DNA of 64,000 nucleotides from Streptomyces sp. NRRL WC-3626 (GCF_000718785.1 NZ_JOCA01000020.1:1-64000); one strand, 5' to 3'; shown: positions 46,432 through 54,992, numbered from the stretch's first letter. Notes: a model not told the origin generated them from the sequence alone. Numbers and translations: made by a program.

Positions 46432-46962
46432 ATGGGGACGAATGGATCGACCATGCTCGAGCCGTTACGGCAGGGCCTTCCGCCGCTGAACCTCGCGGCC
46501 GCCTCCGACGCCGCCTCCTGCGCCCTCCCCGCTCGCTACGAAGCGGTCCGCGAGGCCCGGCGGTTCACCCGCAAGACACTCGAGCAGTGGGACACCGGGG
46601 ACCGTTTCGACGACGTGTGCCTGGTCGTCTCCGAACTGGTCACCAACGCCCTGCGGCACGCGCTGCCGGCCGGCACCCCGCGGCCGACGGCGCCGGACCT
46701 GCCGGTACGGCTGCATCTGCTGCGGTGGACCGAGCGGCTGGTGTGCGCGGTGCGCGACCCCAGCGACGACGGTCCCGTCGCCCGCGCCCCGGAGGACCTC
46801 CCCGCCGACTTCTCCGCCGAGTCGGGCCGGGGACTGTTCCTCGTCGATTCCTTCAGCGACGGCTGGGGCTGGCACCCGATGGCCGGACGGCTCGGCGGCA
46901 AGGTGGTCTGGGCGCTGTTCCGGCTGCCGCACACGGCGGACCGCTCCGGCCCCGGCGCATGA
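46432..46962 (+). CDS. RsbW-like anti-sigma-factor-type ATPase (AbaA-locus family)
   Basis: This 176-residue protein is a single HATPase_c domain of the RsbW/SpoIIAB kind. CLVVSELVTNALRHAL is the N box and SGRGLFLVDSFSDGWGW the G box region. It lacks membrane segments. In WhiJ/AbaA-type loci such small ATPases accompany the XRE-DUF5753 and DUF397 genes; their targets are unknown, though kinase-like anti-sigma activity is the family precedent. ATG at 46432 follows GGGAG; a GTG at 46423 is an alternative. A perfect hairpin terminator starts 2 bases after the stop. Confidence 0.88.
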   Translation: MGTNGSTMLEPLRQGLPPLNLAAASDAASCALPARYEAVREARRFTRKTLEQWDTGDRFDDVCLVVSELVTNALRHALPAGTPRPTAPDLPVRLHLLRWTERLVCAVRDPSDDGPVARAPEDLPADFSAESGRGLFLVDSFSDGWGWHPMAGRLGGKVVWALFRLPHTADRSGPGA

Positions 46963-46963
46963 C

Positions 46964-46993
46964 GAACCGCGGCGCGTCCGTGCGCCGCGGTTC
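46964..46993 (+). terminator. Terminator after the HATPase gene
   Basis: A 12-bp perfect stem (GAACCGCGGCGC with its complement, loop of six) follows the stop codon directly. It may serve the convergent DUF397 gene too. Confidence 0.8.
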
Positions 46994-47052
46994 TACGCGC
47001 GTCATCGCCTCCTGAGCACCTCAGGGCGCTCCCATCCGCCCCGGCGCACCGG

Positions 47053-47337
47053 TCAGCCGGCGACCAGATGGTCGAACTCGCCGTCCTTCACGCCCAGCAG
47101 CATGGCCTCGATCTCCGCGCGGGTGTAGACGAGCGCGGGGCCGTCGGGGAAACGGGAGTTGCGCACCGCCACCTCGCCGCCGGGCAGCCGGGCGAACTCC
47201 ACGCAGGATCCCTGCGAGTTGCTGTGCCGGCTCTTCTGCCAGGCCACACCGTCGAGCCCGGTGGCCGCCATGCCGTTGTACACGCCGGACGCGTCGGCAC
47301 CGTCGTAGACGTCGCCGTCGTACACGTCGTGGTCCAC
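47053..47337 (-). CDS. DUF397 (BldB-like) small protein
   Basis: This 94-residue protein has the DUF397 signature WQKSRHSNSQGSCVEFARLPGGEVAVRNSRFPDGPALVY. It is the family of BldB and of the small partners of WhiJ-type regulators. An unusual acidic N-terminus with repeated YDGDVYDG-like units precedes the domain. The family forms dimers or complexes with its cognate XRE-DUF5753 protein and may block its DNA binding. GTG at 47337 follows GGGAG. The shared 27-bp operator lies 82 bases upstream. Confidence 0.9.
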   Translation of the reverse strand: MDHDVYDGDVYDGADASGVYNGMAATGLDGVAWQKSRHSNSQGSCVEFARLPGGEVAVRNSRFPDGPALVYTRAEIEAMLLGVKDGEFDHLVAG

Positions 47338-47418
47338 AAGTCGCTCCCCGCTGGTGCACTGGCTGGTGTGGCCATTGATGCAGTGGTCAACTGATGCGGA
47401 TCATAGCTTTGTTCATGT

Positions 47419-47445
47419 GCAGATGCATGGGCATATGCACGTGCA
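47419..47445 (-). promoter_or_regulatory. 27-bp shared operator, copy 2 (upstream of DUF397 gene)
   Basis: In the orientation of the DUF397 gene this reads TGCACGTGCA, TATGCCCA, TGCATCTGC, differing from copy 1 at only two positions. Its near end is 81 bases from the DUF397 start, almost the same distance as copy 1 from the ATPase start. The rest of the 385-bp gap to the next gene (47338-47722) holds no other clear signal. Confidence 0.65.
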
Positions 47446-47722
47446 CGCGCGGTGTTCCCGCGATTACAGCCTCGGCGGTCGTGTGGTGTCCGCTTTGGCG
47501 GATGCTTTACCGAACCCCGCTCCCTATGAGACGCGCGCGGGGGCGCATGTGTTCCCTCGTGTTCCCTTGCGTGCTGCCCGCATTCCACGTCCCGGCCCCG
47601 CCGTTCAGCAGTGGACACGCTGTGCGAGGTGCGTCACGGAGGCTGGTGGGCCGGAGGGTGGGTCCTGTTAGCTGACGGCGGTCGTCCGGCCGCCGGGGCC
47701 GGATTCAGCTAGGGGGCTCGCA

Positions 47723-48256
47723 GTGACTTCGAGGGCTTGGGTGGGGCACTCACGCGTATCGCCGCCGGCACCGCGCGGCGGGCGGTTCCGGCGCACGCGG
47801 GTCGCGACGGCGGCCGTGGGGCTGACCGGCGCGCTCGCGCTGACCGCGTGCGGTGGGGGCGGCTCCGACGACTCGGACACCAAGCCCACGCCTGCCCCGT
47901 CGGCCACGGCGGCCCCGAGCCCCGACGTGAGCAGGGCTCCGGCGGGCCCGCTGGAGGGCAGCTGGCTCGTCACGGTCGACAGCCAGGCCGTCGTCCTGAT
48001 GGTCAGCGGCGAGGAGGCCGCCCTCTTCGCCACCGGCGGCACCGTGTGCAGCGGTACCGCGCGGGAGGAGGGCGGGACCCGGACGATCCGCCTGAAGTGC
48101 GGCGACGACGAGGACCGGGCGAACGGCACGGTCGTCTCCGTCGACAAGGACTCCCTGAAGGTCACCTGGAAGAGCCCCCTCGGCACCGAGACGTACACCA
48201 GGGCGGAGGGCGGCTCCTTCCCGTCGGGGCTGCCGACGGAGGGGGTGGGTCCGTAG
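47723..48256 (+). CDS. Putative lipoprotein of unknown function
   Basis: This 177-residue protein has a long basic N-terminus followed by a hydrophobic helix and the lipobox LTAC (about residues 40-43), then a Gly/Ser/Thr/Pro linker. A small domain of about 90 residues starts GSWLVTVDSQAVVLMVSGEEAALF and contains one Cys pair (VCSG, LKCG). It should be anchored to the outer face of the membrane. No enzymatic motif is seen. GTG at 47723 follows GGGGG. It is followed 94 bases later by a second lipoprotein gene. Confidence 0.72.
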   Translation: MTSRAWVGHSRVSPPAPRGGRFRRTRVATAAVGLTGALALTACGGGGSDDSDTKPTPAPSATAAPSPDVSRAPAGPLEGSWLVTVDSQAVVLMVSGEEAALFATGGTVCSGTAREEGGTRTIRLKCGDDEDRANGTVVSVDKDSLKVTWKSPLGTETYTRAEGGSFPSGLPTEGVGP

Positions 48257-48350
48257 CGCCTCGACCGGCGGGGTCCCCTTCTCCGGCGAACCGGTGGCGG
48301 GTGCGTGATGATGGCCGGTGGGCACTTCCGCGAACCCCAGAGGATCATTC

Positions 48351-48869
48351 ATGCGCACCACGCCGATCGCCGTACCCGCCGTCCTCGCCGCGCTTCTCCT
48401 GCTGGCCGCCTGCGGCGGCCCGGACGGTGACGACGGGAAGCCGGACAGCAGCCCCTGCTCGGCCGCCACGGTGAGCATGGAGGTCGGTCCCGCGAGCATC
48501 GCGCCGGCCGCGGGGGACACCGGTGAGGTTCCCGTCGGCTTCACCAACCAGAGCGCCGCCTGCACTCTCGACGGCTTCCCCGAGGTGCTGCTGGCGGGGG
48601 CCGGTGACTCCGAGAGCCTGGACGTGCCGCCGACCAAGGGCGCCAAGGCGCAGAAGCTGACCCTGGCCAAGGGCGAGTCCGCGTCCTTCACCCTCACCTA
48701 CGAGCGCGGCCCGCGCGGGGACGGCTCCTTCGACGCCGAGAACCTGCGGGTCGAACTCCCCGGCGACTCGGACGGCCGTACCTTCCGCTGGACGTACGGC
48801 CCGGTCGCGTCCGACGGCGGGGGCGGCCACAAGATCTCCGTGGGCGCGTACCAGCAGGTGGGTGACTAG
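48351..48869 (+). CDS. DUF4232-type lipoprotein
   Basis: This 172-residue protein has a signal peptide ending in the lipobox LLAAC (about residue 21), then a beta-rich DUF4232 domain: PCSAATVSMEVGPASIAPAAGDTG, VGFTNQSAACTLDGFPEV, SFTLTYERGP. Two conserved cysteines in the domain probably form a disulphide. The family is common on actinomycete surfaces and has no known function. ATG at 48351 follows AGAGGA. Its last four bases overlap the end of the convergent DUF2786 gene. Confidence 0.85.
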   Translation: MRTTPIAVPAVLAALLLLAACGGPDGDDGKPDSSPCSAATVSMEVGPASIAPAAGDTGEVPVGFTNQSAACTLDGFPEVLLAGAGDSESLDVPPTKGAKAQKLTLAKGESASFTLTYERGPRGDGSFDAENLRVELPGDSDGRTFRWTYGPVASDGGGGHKISVGAYQQVGD

Positions 48870-49990
48870 GACGCACCGGGAAGGTGCGGGCGGGCCCTGA
48901 CCTGGGCGTCGTCGGCCGCGCGGGCGCCCTCCTCCCAGCCCGCCGCGTCGCTCACCCCGCGCAGCCGGGTGGTCGTCGTCTCCGGGAACAGGCGGTCCGT
49001 CCGCTCGGTGACCGCCACCGCGCGGGAGGCGAGGACCGGGAGCAGGTCGTCGCTCACCCGGGTCTCGGCGGCGGCCGCGAGACGTGTGCCCACGCGGTGC
49101 GCGTAGGCGGCGAGGAAGGACTGCCGGAAGGTCTTGGTCCGCTTGCGTCCGCCGGCCCGCTGCGCGGCCTCCGCCCTGGTCATCGCGGTGGTGGCCTGCA
49201 CCAGCAGTGAGGTGTAGAGGAGTTCCACCGCCTCCAGGTCCACGGCGAAGCCGACCACGGTGGAGAAGCCCAGCGGTTCGTTCCACACGGCCCGGCAGTG
49301 GTTCGCGCCGGCGACCGCGTCCAGCAGGACCGCCTTGGCCTGCTCGTACGGCGGCTCCACCCCGATCCGGCAGGCTCCCGGCGTCGCGGCCGAGGGCGCC
49401 CGCGCGGCGAGCAGCGCCTCGTCGACGCTGTGCCGGGCCATCAGCTCCTGCGCCTTGGCGCTCAGTGCCTCCGCCTCGTCCGGGAACCCGGTCGCCTCCG
49501 CCTTGGCGAGCAGCGCGCGGATGCGGCCGAGCATGCGGGACTCGGGCCGCCGGTCGCGCGGATCCGGGGCGGCGGTCTCGTCGAGGGGTTCGAGGGCGGG
49601 CAGCCGCAGCAGCAGGCGGTACAGCTCCAGTACGGCCGAGGCGTACGAGAAACGGTCACCGCGCGGGACGTCGTCCGCTTCCAGCCCGTCGAGCTGGGCC
49701 TGCCAGCGGGGCCCGCGCGGCCGGTCGTCGCGCGGTGCCCGCGCAAGGATCAGCGCGGTGACGAGCCGTACGTGGATGTCGTCCAGCTCGCGGCGGACGA
49801 TCCGTACGACATCGGCGGGCTGCCAGCCGCGCTGCCAGGCGGTGGCCACGAACTCCTCGCCCCGCCGGGCGAGTTCCGCGTCGGCCGCGGGATCGGCGGC
49901 GAGCAGGGACGCGCCGGTGTCGAGGGCGGTGTCGCCGGTGTCGTAGAGGGCGGCCCGGAAGGCGCGGTCGACGGTGCTGGACGTACTCAC
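48866..49990 (-). CDS. DUF2786 protein
   Basis: This 374-residue soluble protein has, near its middle, the DUF2786 helix pair MLGRIRALLAKAEATGFPDEAEALSAKAQELMARHSVDEALL (about residues 155-196). It is followed by a domain with VEPPYEQAKAVLLDAVAGANHCRAVW and QSFLAAYAHRVGTRL often found with it. The function is unknown; phage and plasmid relatives exist. GTG at 49990 lacks a ribosome site and is preceded by CACGAT six bases upstream, another leaderless-like start. It diverges from the HTH-ClpN gene; their promoters lie within an 86-bp gap holding two palindromes. Confidence 0.8.
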   Translation of the reverse strand: MSTSSTVDRAFRAALYDTGDTALDTGASLLAADPAADAELARRGEEFVATAWQRGWQPADVVRIVRRELDDIHVRLVTALILARAPRDDRPRGPRWQAQLDGLEADDVPRGDRFSYASAVLELYRLLLRLPALEPLDETAAPDPRDRRPESRMLGRIRALLAKAEATGFPDEAEALSAKAQELMARHSVDEALLAARAPSAATPGACRIGVEPPYEQAKAVLLDAVAGANHCRAVWNEPLGFSTVVGFAVDLEAVELLYTSLLVQATTAMTRAEAAQRAGGRKRTKTFRQSFLAAYAHRVGTRLAAAAETRVSDDLLPVLASRAVAVTERTDRLFPETTTTRLRGVSDAAGWEEGARAADDAQVRARPHLPGAS

Positions 49991-50028
49991 GGGCCGATCG
50001 TGCCATGCCCGGAGCGTTCACCCGAAGG

Positions 50029-50076
50029 TGTCAACCGCAGGTTGACAGTGGTGGGGTGTCAACTTACGGTTGACAC
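50029..50076 (+). promoter_or_regulatory. Leaderless promoter covered by two palindromic operators
   Basis: TTGACA (50042-50047) and TACGGT (50065-50070) are 17 bases apart, and the ATG begins seven bases after the -10. Palindrome 1, TGTCAACC-N3-GGTTGACA (50029-50047), ends with the -35. Palindrome 2, GTGTCAAC-N5-GTTGACAC (50056-50076), spans the -10 and stops at the start codon. All four half-sites contain TGTCAAC. Autorepression by the downstream HTH protein is the simplest reading. Confidence 0.75.
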
Positions 50077-50826
50077 ATGACGAAGGACCCCGCCATCAAG
50101 TCATCCATCCGTCTCGACGACCTCATCGCGGCCATCAAGAAGGTCCACGAGGAGCCGCTCGCACAGCTCCAGGACGCGGTGCTCGCCGGTGAGCACCTCG
50201 GCGACGTGGCCGACCACCTGATCGGCCACTTCGTGGACCAGGCCCGCCGTTCGGGCGCCTCCTGGACCGACATCGGCCGGAGCATGGGCGTCACGCGCCA
50301 GGCGGCGCAGAAGCGCTTCGTACCGAAGGAGGGCAACGAGCTCGACCCGAGCCAGGGCTTCAACCGCTACACGCCCCGTGCCCGCAACGTGATCATGGCC
50401 GCGCACACCGAGGCCCAGACCGCGCACAACGCCGAGGGACTGCCCGAGCACCTGGTCCTCGGTCTGCTGGCCGAGCCGTGGGGCCTCGCGGTCAAGGCGA
50501 TCGACGAGCAGGGCGTCACCGTGCGGGCGGTCGCCGAGGCCGCCCGCGCGGCGCTCCCGCCGGCCGTCGAGGACGCCCCGGAGCTGGTGCCGTACGGCCC
50601 GGCGGCCAAGAAGGTCCTCGAGCTCACCTTCCGCGAGGCCCTGCGCCTCGGCCACAACTACATCGGCACCGAGCACATCCTGCTCGCCCTGCTCGAGCAC
50701 GAGAACGGCGAGGGCCTCCTCAGCGGTCTCGGCGTCACCAAGCCCGCCACCGAGCGGTACGTCGCCGACATGCTGGCGCAGTACGTCGAGACCGAAACGG
50801 CCGACGAGACCGGCCGGGAAGACTGA
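50077..50826 (+). CDS. HTH regulator fused to ClpC-type N-domains
   Basis: This 249-residue protein joins a helix-turn-helix (ARRSGASWTDIGRSMGVTRQAAQKRF, about residues 57-82) to two Clp_N repeats. The first is YTPRARNVIMAAHTEAQTAH with EHLVLGLL; the second is [34 protein letters not shown]. The second is nearly identical to residues 80-112 of ClpC in this window. There is no ATPase domain. It may sense ClpC substrates or adaptors or compete for them, and so link proteolysis to transcription. ATG at 50077 is leaderless with a near-consensus promoter. The next gene, for a DNA polymerase, starts 39 bases downstream. Confidence 0.85.
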   Translation: MTKDPAIKSSIRLDDLIAAIKKVHEEPLAQLQDAVLAGEHLGDVADHLIGHFVDQARRSGASWTDIGRSMGVTRQAAQKRFVPKEGNELDPSQGFNRYTPRARNVIMAAHTEAQTAHNAEGLPEHLVLGLLAEPWGLAVKAIDEQGVTVRAVAEAARAALPPAVEDAPELVPYGPAAKKVLELTFREALRLGHNYIGTEHILLALLEHENGEGLLSGLGVTKPATERYVADMLAQYVETETADETGRED

Positions 50827-50865
50827 CCGGGGACCGTTGTCAGACCCCCCTGGCACACTCGCAGC

Positions 50866-52545
50866 ATGGCCGACCGGTGGGCACTCGCTCCGGCCGGGGA
50901 CGGTGGCGTGGACGTCGCCCTCCTCGGCCCGGACGGGCTGCCCGCCGGCCCGGTGCACCGGGAGCCGGACCTCGCCGAGGCCGTGCGCGGACGCCCCGGT
51001 GTCACGCGATGGGTGTGGCGGTCCACGGCCGAGGTGTACCCGCGTCTGCTCGCCACGGGGGTGCGAGTGGAGCGGGCCTACGACGTCGAGACCGCCGAGA
51101 CACTTCTCCTCGGCCACGAGGGGCGGTACGGGGAACCCCGTTCGGCCGCGGCCGCGCTGGCCCGGCTGCGCGGCGGCCCCGTACCGCCCGATCCGCCGCA
51201 GCGCCATGCCGAACCGGGCGCCCAGTCCTCCCTCTTCGAACCCCGGGGCGTCCCGCTGCCCCTGCCGGACCTCCTCGCGGTCTACGCCGAGCAGCAGCGG
51301 CGCACCGACGCGACCGCGCACCCGGACCGGATGCGGCTGCTGACGGCCGCCGAGTCGGCGGGGACGCTGGTGGCCGCCGAGATGAACCGCGCCGGGCTGC
51401 CCTGGCGGGCGGACGTGCACCGCGCGGTGCTGCACGACCTGCTGGGCGAGCGGTACGCGGGCGGTGGCGAGCCGCGCCGGCTGGCCGAGCTCGCCGACGA
51501 GGTGTCCGCCGCCTTCGGCCACCGGGTCCGGCCGGACCTGCCCGCCGAGGTGGTGAAGGCGTTCTCGCGGGCCGGCGTCAAGGTCACGTCGACCCGCCGC
51601 TGGGAGATCGAGTCCGTCGACCACCCGGCCGTCAAACCCCTGCTCGAGTACAAGAGGCTGTACCGGATCTGGGTCGCCCACGGCTGGTCCTGGCTCCAGG
51701 ACTGGGTGCGCGACGGCCGCTTCCGGCCCGAGTTCCTCGCCGGCGGCACCGTGACCGGCCGCTGGGTGACCAACGGCGGGGGCGCCCTGCAGATCCCCAA
51801 GGTGATCCGCCGCGCGGCCGTCGCCGACCCGGGCTGGCGGCTCGTCGTCGCCGACGCCGACCAGATGGAACCCCGCGTACTGGCGGCGATCTCCCGCGAC
51901 CCCGGACTGATGCAGGTGGCCGGCCGGGAGACCGACCTCTACCAGTCGGTGTCCGACCGCGCCTTCTCCGGCGACCGCGCCCAGGCCAAACTCGCCGTCC
52001 TCGGCGCGGTGTACGGCCAGACCTCCGGCGACGGCCTGAAGAACCTCGCCGCGCTCAGACGCCGCTTCCCCAGGGCGGTGGCGTACGTCGACGAGGCCGC
52101 CCGCGCGGGCGAGGAGGGCAGACTCGTACGGACCTGGCTGGGCCGCACCTGCCCGCCGGCCGCCCGTACGGGCGACGACGCGGCGGAGGAGGCGGGCATC
52201 CCGCCCACCGACGACGGGTCCGGCCAGTGGACCCCGGGCTACGCATCGACCAACGCCCGCGCCCGGGGCCGCTTCGCCCGCAACTTCGTCGTCCAGGGCA
52301 GCGCCGCCGACTGGGCCCTGCTGCTGCTCGCCGCGTTGCGGCAGACCCTCGGCGGGATGGCGGCCGAGCTGGTCTTCTTCCAGCACGACGAGGTGATCGT
52401 GCACTGCCCCGAGGAGGAGGCGGCGACGGTGGCGGAGGCGATCCGGCAGGCCGCCGACCTGGCGGGCCGGCTCACCTTCGGCGACACACCGGTACGGTTC
52501 CCGTTCACGACGGCGGTGGTGGAGTGCTACGCGGACGCCAAGTGA
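50866..52545 (+). CDS. Family A DNA polymerase paralogue ('bifunctional exonuclease/polymerase')
   Basis: This 559-residue protein has a degenerate N-terminal region (residues 1-150) and a family A polymerase domain. Motif A is VADADQMEPRVLAAIS (DYSQIELR-like), motif B is AQAKLAVLGAVYGQTSGDGL, and motif C is FFQHDEVIVHCP with the catalytic Asp-Glu. The 3'-5' exonuclease acidic residues are not recognisable. It is shorter than PolA, which is encoded elsewhere in Streptomyces; this paralogue corresponds to SCO3434 as I recall. It may act in repair or translesion synthesis. ATG at 50866 has no clear ribosome site. Confidence 0.88.
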   Translation: MADRWALAPAGDGGVDVALLGPDGLPAGPVHREPDLAEAVRGRPGVTRWVWRSTAEVYPRLLATGVRVERAYDVETAETLLLGHEGRYGEPRSAAAALARLRGGPVPPDPPQRHAEPGAQSSLFEPRGVPLPLPDLLAVYAEQQRRTDATAHPDRMRLLTAAESAGTLVAAEMNRAGLPWRADVHRAVLHDLLGERYAGGGEPRRLAELADEVSAAFGHRVRPDLPAEVVKAFSRAGVKVTSTRRWEIESVDHPAVKPLLEYKRLYRIWVAHGWSWLQDWVRDGRFRPEFLAGGTVTGRWVTNGGGALQIPKVIRRAAVADPGWRLVVADADQMEPRVLAAISRDPGLMQVAGRETDLYQSVSDRAFSGDRAQAKLAVLGAVYGQTSGDGLKNLAALRRRFPRAVAYVDEAARAGEEGRLVRTWLGRTCPPAARTGDDAAEEAGIPPTDDGSGQWTPGYASTNARARGRFARNFVVQGSAADWALLLLAALRQTLGGMAAELVFFQHDEVIVHCPEEEAATVAEAIRQAADLAGRLTFGDTPVRFPFTTAVVECYADAK

Positions 52546-52675
52546 CCGGCCCGGACATCCCGGGTGGGCCGCATCGGCGCCCGCGCGGCGGCGCACGCTC
52601 TTCCACGCGGGGGACGGGAGGGTGTTCACCGGGCTGACGAGGGAGGACGTCAGCGGCCGCCGTTGAGGAGGAGGG

Positions 52676-53983
52676 CTAGACGACGGAGACGACGGACCAG
52701 CGCAGGGCGCTCGACCCCGAGCCGCACCGCACCACCTGGAGCCTCGCGTCGTTCCCGGCGGAACCGCCGCCGGCCACGCTCATGCACAGGTCGCTCGCGG
52801 CGTTGCGGATCCGGTAGCCGCCCGACGACGGCTCCAGCCACCAGAGCTGATTGTCGGCCGCCGGCCTGCAGTGGTACTCGGTGACCTTGGTCCCGGGAGC
52901 GACACTGCCGTAGTTGGGCAGGTCCATGCACAGCCCGTCCTTGCGGTTCTTGACGACGAAAAGGCTCGCCCCCCGGGGCCCGCCGTCCGCGTCGGCCACC
53001 ACCAGGTCCCAGAGCTGGTTGTCCCCCGTGGGCCGGCAGTTGTACTGGCTGACCGGGCCGTCGACCGAACCCTTGTCGTAGTAGGGCAGGTCGGCGCACT
53101 TGCCGGTGGCGACGTTCCTCAGCTGCGCGTTGACCCGGGTGGAGAGGGCGTTGGCCAACTGGCGGGCGGTGATCTCGGGGCTCTTCTTCGTCTTCGGCCC
53201 GGCCTTGTCCTCGGCCTTGTCCTCGGCCTTGTCCTCAGCCGTTTTCTCGGTCTGCGGCCGGGGTTCGGACTTCCCCTCGGCCTCGGCCGTGACCGGACCG
53301 GCGGGCGCCGGTCCGGCCTTGGGCGCGGCCGGGGAAGCGGACGACGGCTTCACCGCGCTCGGCGACTCCGAGGGGGACGGGGGTGCGGCCTGATAGGCGG
53401 CGGCCGGCAGGTCGTCGGACGCACCGGGGTCGAGCGTCGTCCCCCCGACGGGAGCCGTCTCGACCGTACGCTCCTCCTCACCGCTCAGGGCGAGTACCAG
53501 GAGGGGTACGCAGATCAGGACCGCGCCGACGAGGGCGGCGGCGGCGACCATGGGGCCGCGCAGACGTCCTGGCGCCGTCTCGTCGGCGGCCGGGTCCGCG
53601 TTCGCCTTCGCGTCGCCCGCTGCGTCACCGGTGGCGGCCAAGCCGGCAGCGGCCGTCGCCTCGCCTTCGGCGGCGGCGGGCTCGGCGGCCGGCCGCGGCT
53701 TCCGCTCTTGTTCTCGCTCCTTCTCGGCAGCGGTGCCGGTATCGGACGGCGCCGGTATCACTTCCGGAGCCTCCGGCTCGACAACGGGCTCGGCGGCGCG
53801 GGCGGGCTCGGATGCGCGGGCCGGTTCGGATGCGCGGGCCGGTTCGGCGGCGCGGGCGGGCTCGGGGCTCCGCGGTCTCAGTTCCGCGCCGGGATCCCGG
53901 CCCGGCGCGGGCACGGAAACCGCACGGCGGACGGCCATGGAAGGTGGCGTCCCGCCGGTGGGAGGTTCGTGCTGACGTGGCAT
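52676..53983 (-). CDS. Membrane-anchored ricin-B-type lectin protein
   Basis: This 435-residue protein has an N-terminal disordered cytoplasmic region of about 140 residues with repeats of PARAAEPARASEPARA. One helix follows (GPMVAAAALVGAVLICVPLLVLAL, about residues 146-169), then a Pro/Ser/Lys linker with KAEDKAEDKAEDKA repeats. The C-terminal part is a beta-trefoil of three ricin-B-like units, each with the Q-x-W-type ending (DNQLWDLV, DNQLWWLE, ALRWSVV). This lectin end would face outward, perhaps binding wall or polysaccharide. No catalytic domain is present. The start at 53983 gives a short basic N-terminus. Confidence 0.8.
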   Translation of the reverse strand: MPRQHEPPTGGTPPSMAVRRAVSVPAPGRDPGAELRPRSPEPARAAEPARASEPARASEPARAAEPVVEPEAPEVIPAPSDTGTAAEKEREQERKPRPAAEPAAAEGEATAAAGLAATGDAAGDAKANADPAADETAPGRLRGPMVAAAALVGAVLICVPLLVLALSGEEERTVETAPVGGTTLDPGASDDLPAAAYQAAPPSPSESPSAVKPSSASPAAPKAGPAPAGPVTAEAEGKSEPRPQTEKTAEDKAEDKAEDKAGPKTKKSPEITARQLANALSTRVNAQLRNVATGKCADLPYYDKGSVDGPVSQYNCRPTGDNQLWDLVVADADGGPRGASLFVVKNRKDGLCMDLPNYGSVAPGTKVTEYHCRPAADNQLWWLEPSSGGYRIRNAASDLCMSVAGGGSAGNDARLQVVRCGSGSSALRWSVVSVV

Positions 53984-54113
53984 GAAACGCTGCTCCTCAC
54001 TCCGGGTGCACGTAAGTCACTCGACCCAACCCACTCTGGATCACGCCTGGTTGCGTCAAAACCTCGCCCAAGTGAACGTAGGACGACACACGTCGCGTCC
54101 GAGCGGCCGAGCC

Positions 54114-54992
54114 CTACGCGGGCATCGCCCCGCTCCGTGCCGCCTTCTCATGACGGGCGGTCAGCCGGGACCCGGACTCGCGACGGGCGGCGCGGCGCAG
54201 AAGCGGAACGGCCAGCAGGAATCCGAGGACCGTCCAGGCGGTCAGGACGAGGGCGACCATGGGCAGTTCCCAGGAACCGGCCGGCTCGGCGGCCTGCGCC
54301 GCGTCCGGCAGCAGCGCCGAACGCAGGCCCTGCGCCATCCACTTGAGCGGGAAGACCGCGGACACCTGCTGGACCGGCTCCGGCAGCTTGGTGATGGGGA
54401 ACATCGTTCCGGAGGTGATCAGCAGGCCCAGCAGCGGCAGCATGATCAGGGCCAGCGCCTCACGCGGGTTGGGCAGTACGGCCCCGATGGCCGCTCCCAG
54501 CGGTACGACGGCGAGCAGTCCCAGTGTGGTGACCCACACGAGTGTCAGCCAGCCGGCCGGCCCTTGCGGCAGCGGGCCGTCGGTCAGCAGCGCGGCAGCC
54601 GCGAGGAGCAGCGCCAGGGTGGCGACCGCCGTGACGACCACCAGCAGGCACTTGGCGACGAGGTAGGCCGGTATCCCGCCGGGTGTGGCGCGCAGCCGCA
54701 GCAGCGCGCCCTCCTCCCGCTCGGTCACCAGGATCTGCGGGAGGCTGAGCAGCCCGATCTGGAACAGCAGATAGGCGGCGAAGCCCGCGAGCGCCAGATG
54801 GGACATCGGGATCTGCGTGCCGGGCACTTTGTCGCTGATGTAGTAGGTGACCAGCAGGGCGACGACCACATTGCTGAGGTGGCCGAACATCTCCTTGGGG
54901 TTGCGCAGGAGATGCCGCAGTTCGATGCCGCCGCGGAGGAAGCCGGCACGCCAGTGACGCGCCCCCCGATTCATCACATGGACCCCCTTCAT
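54114..54992 (-). CDS. ABC-2 type transporter permease
   Basis: This 292-residue protein has six membrane helices, including LSNVVVALLVTYYISDKVPG, LALAGFAAYLLFQIGLLSLP and WLTLVWVTTLGLLAVVPLGAA. The ABC2 loop VTEREEGALLRLRATPGG and the late SGTMFPITKLPEPVQQVSAVFPLKW motif are typical of drug/antibiotic exporters. The start at 54992 overlaps the ATPase stop (ATGA), so the two are coupled. It is the last gene of a four-gene operon with a winged-helix regulator. Substrate unknown. Confidence 0.9.
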   Translation of the reverse strand: MKGVHVMNRGARHWRAGFLRGGIELRHLLRNPKEMFGHLSNVVVALLVTYYISDKVPGTQIPMSHLALAGFAAYLLFQIGLLSLPQILVTEREEGALLRLRATPGGIPAYLVAKCLLVVVTAVATLALLLAAAALLTDGPLPQGPAGWLTLVWVTTLGLLAVVPLGAAIGAVLPNPREALALIMLPLLGLLITSGTMFPITKLPEPVQQVSAVFPLKWMAQGLRSALLPDAAQAAEPAGSWELPMVALVLTAWTVLGFLLAVPLLRRAARRESGSRLTARHEKAARSGAMPA

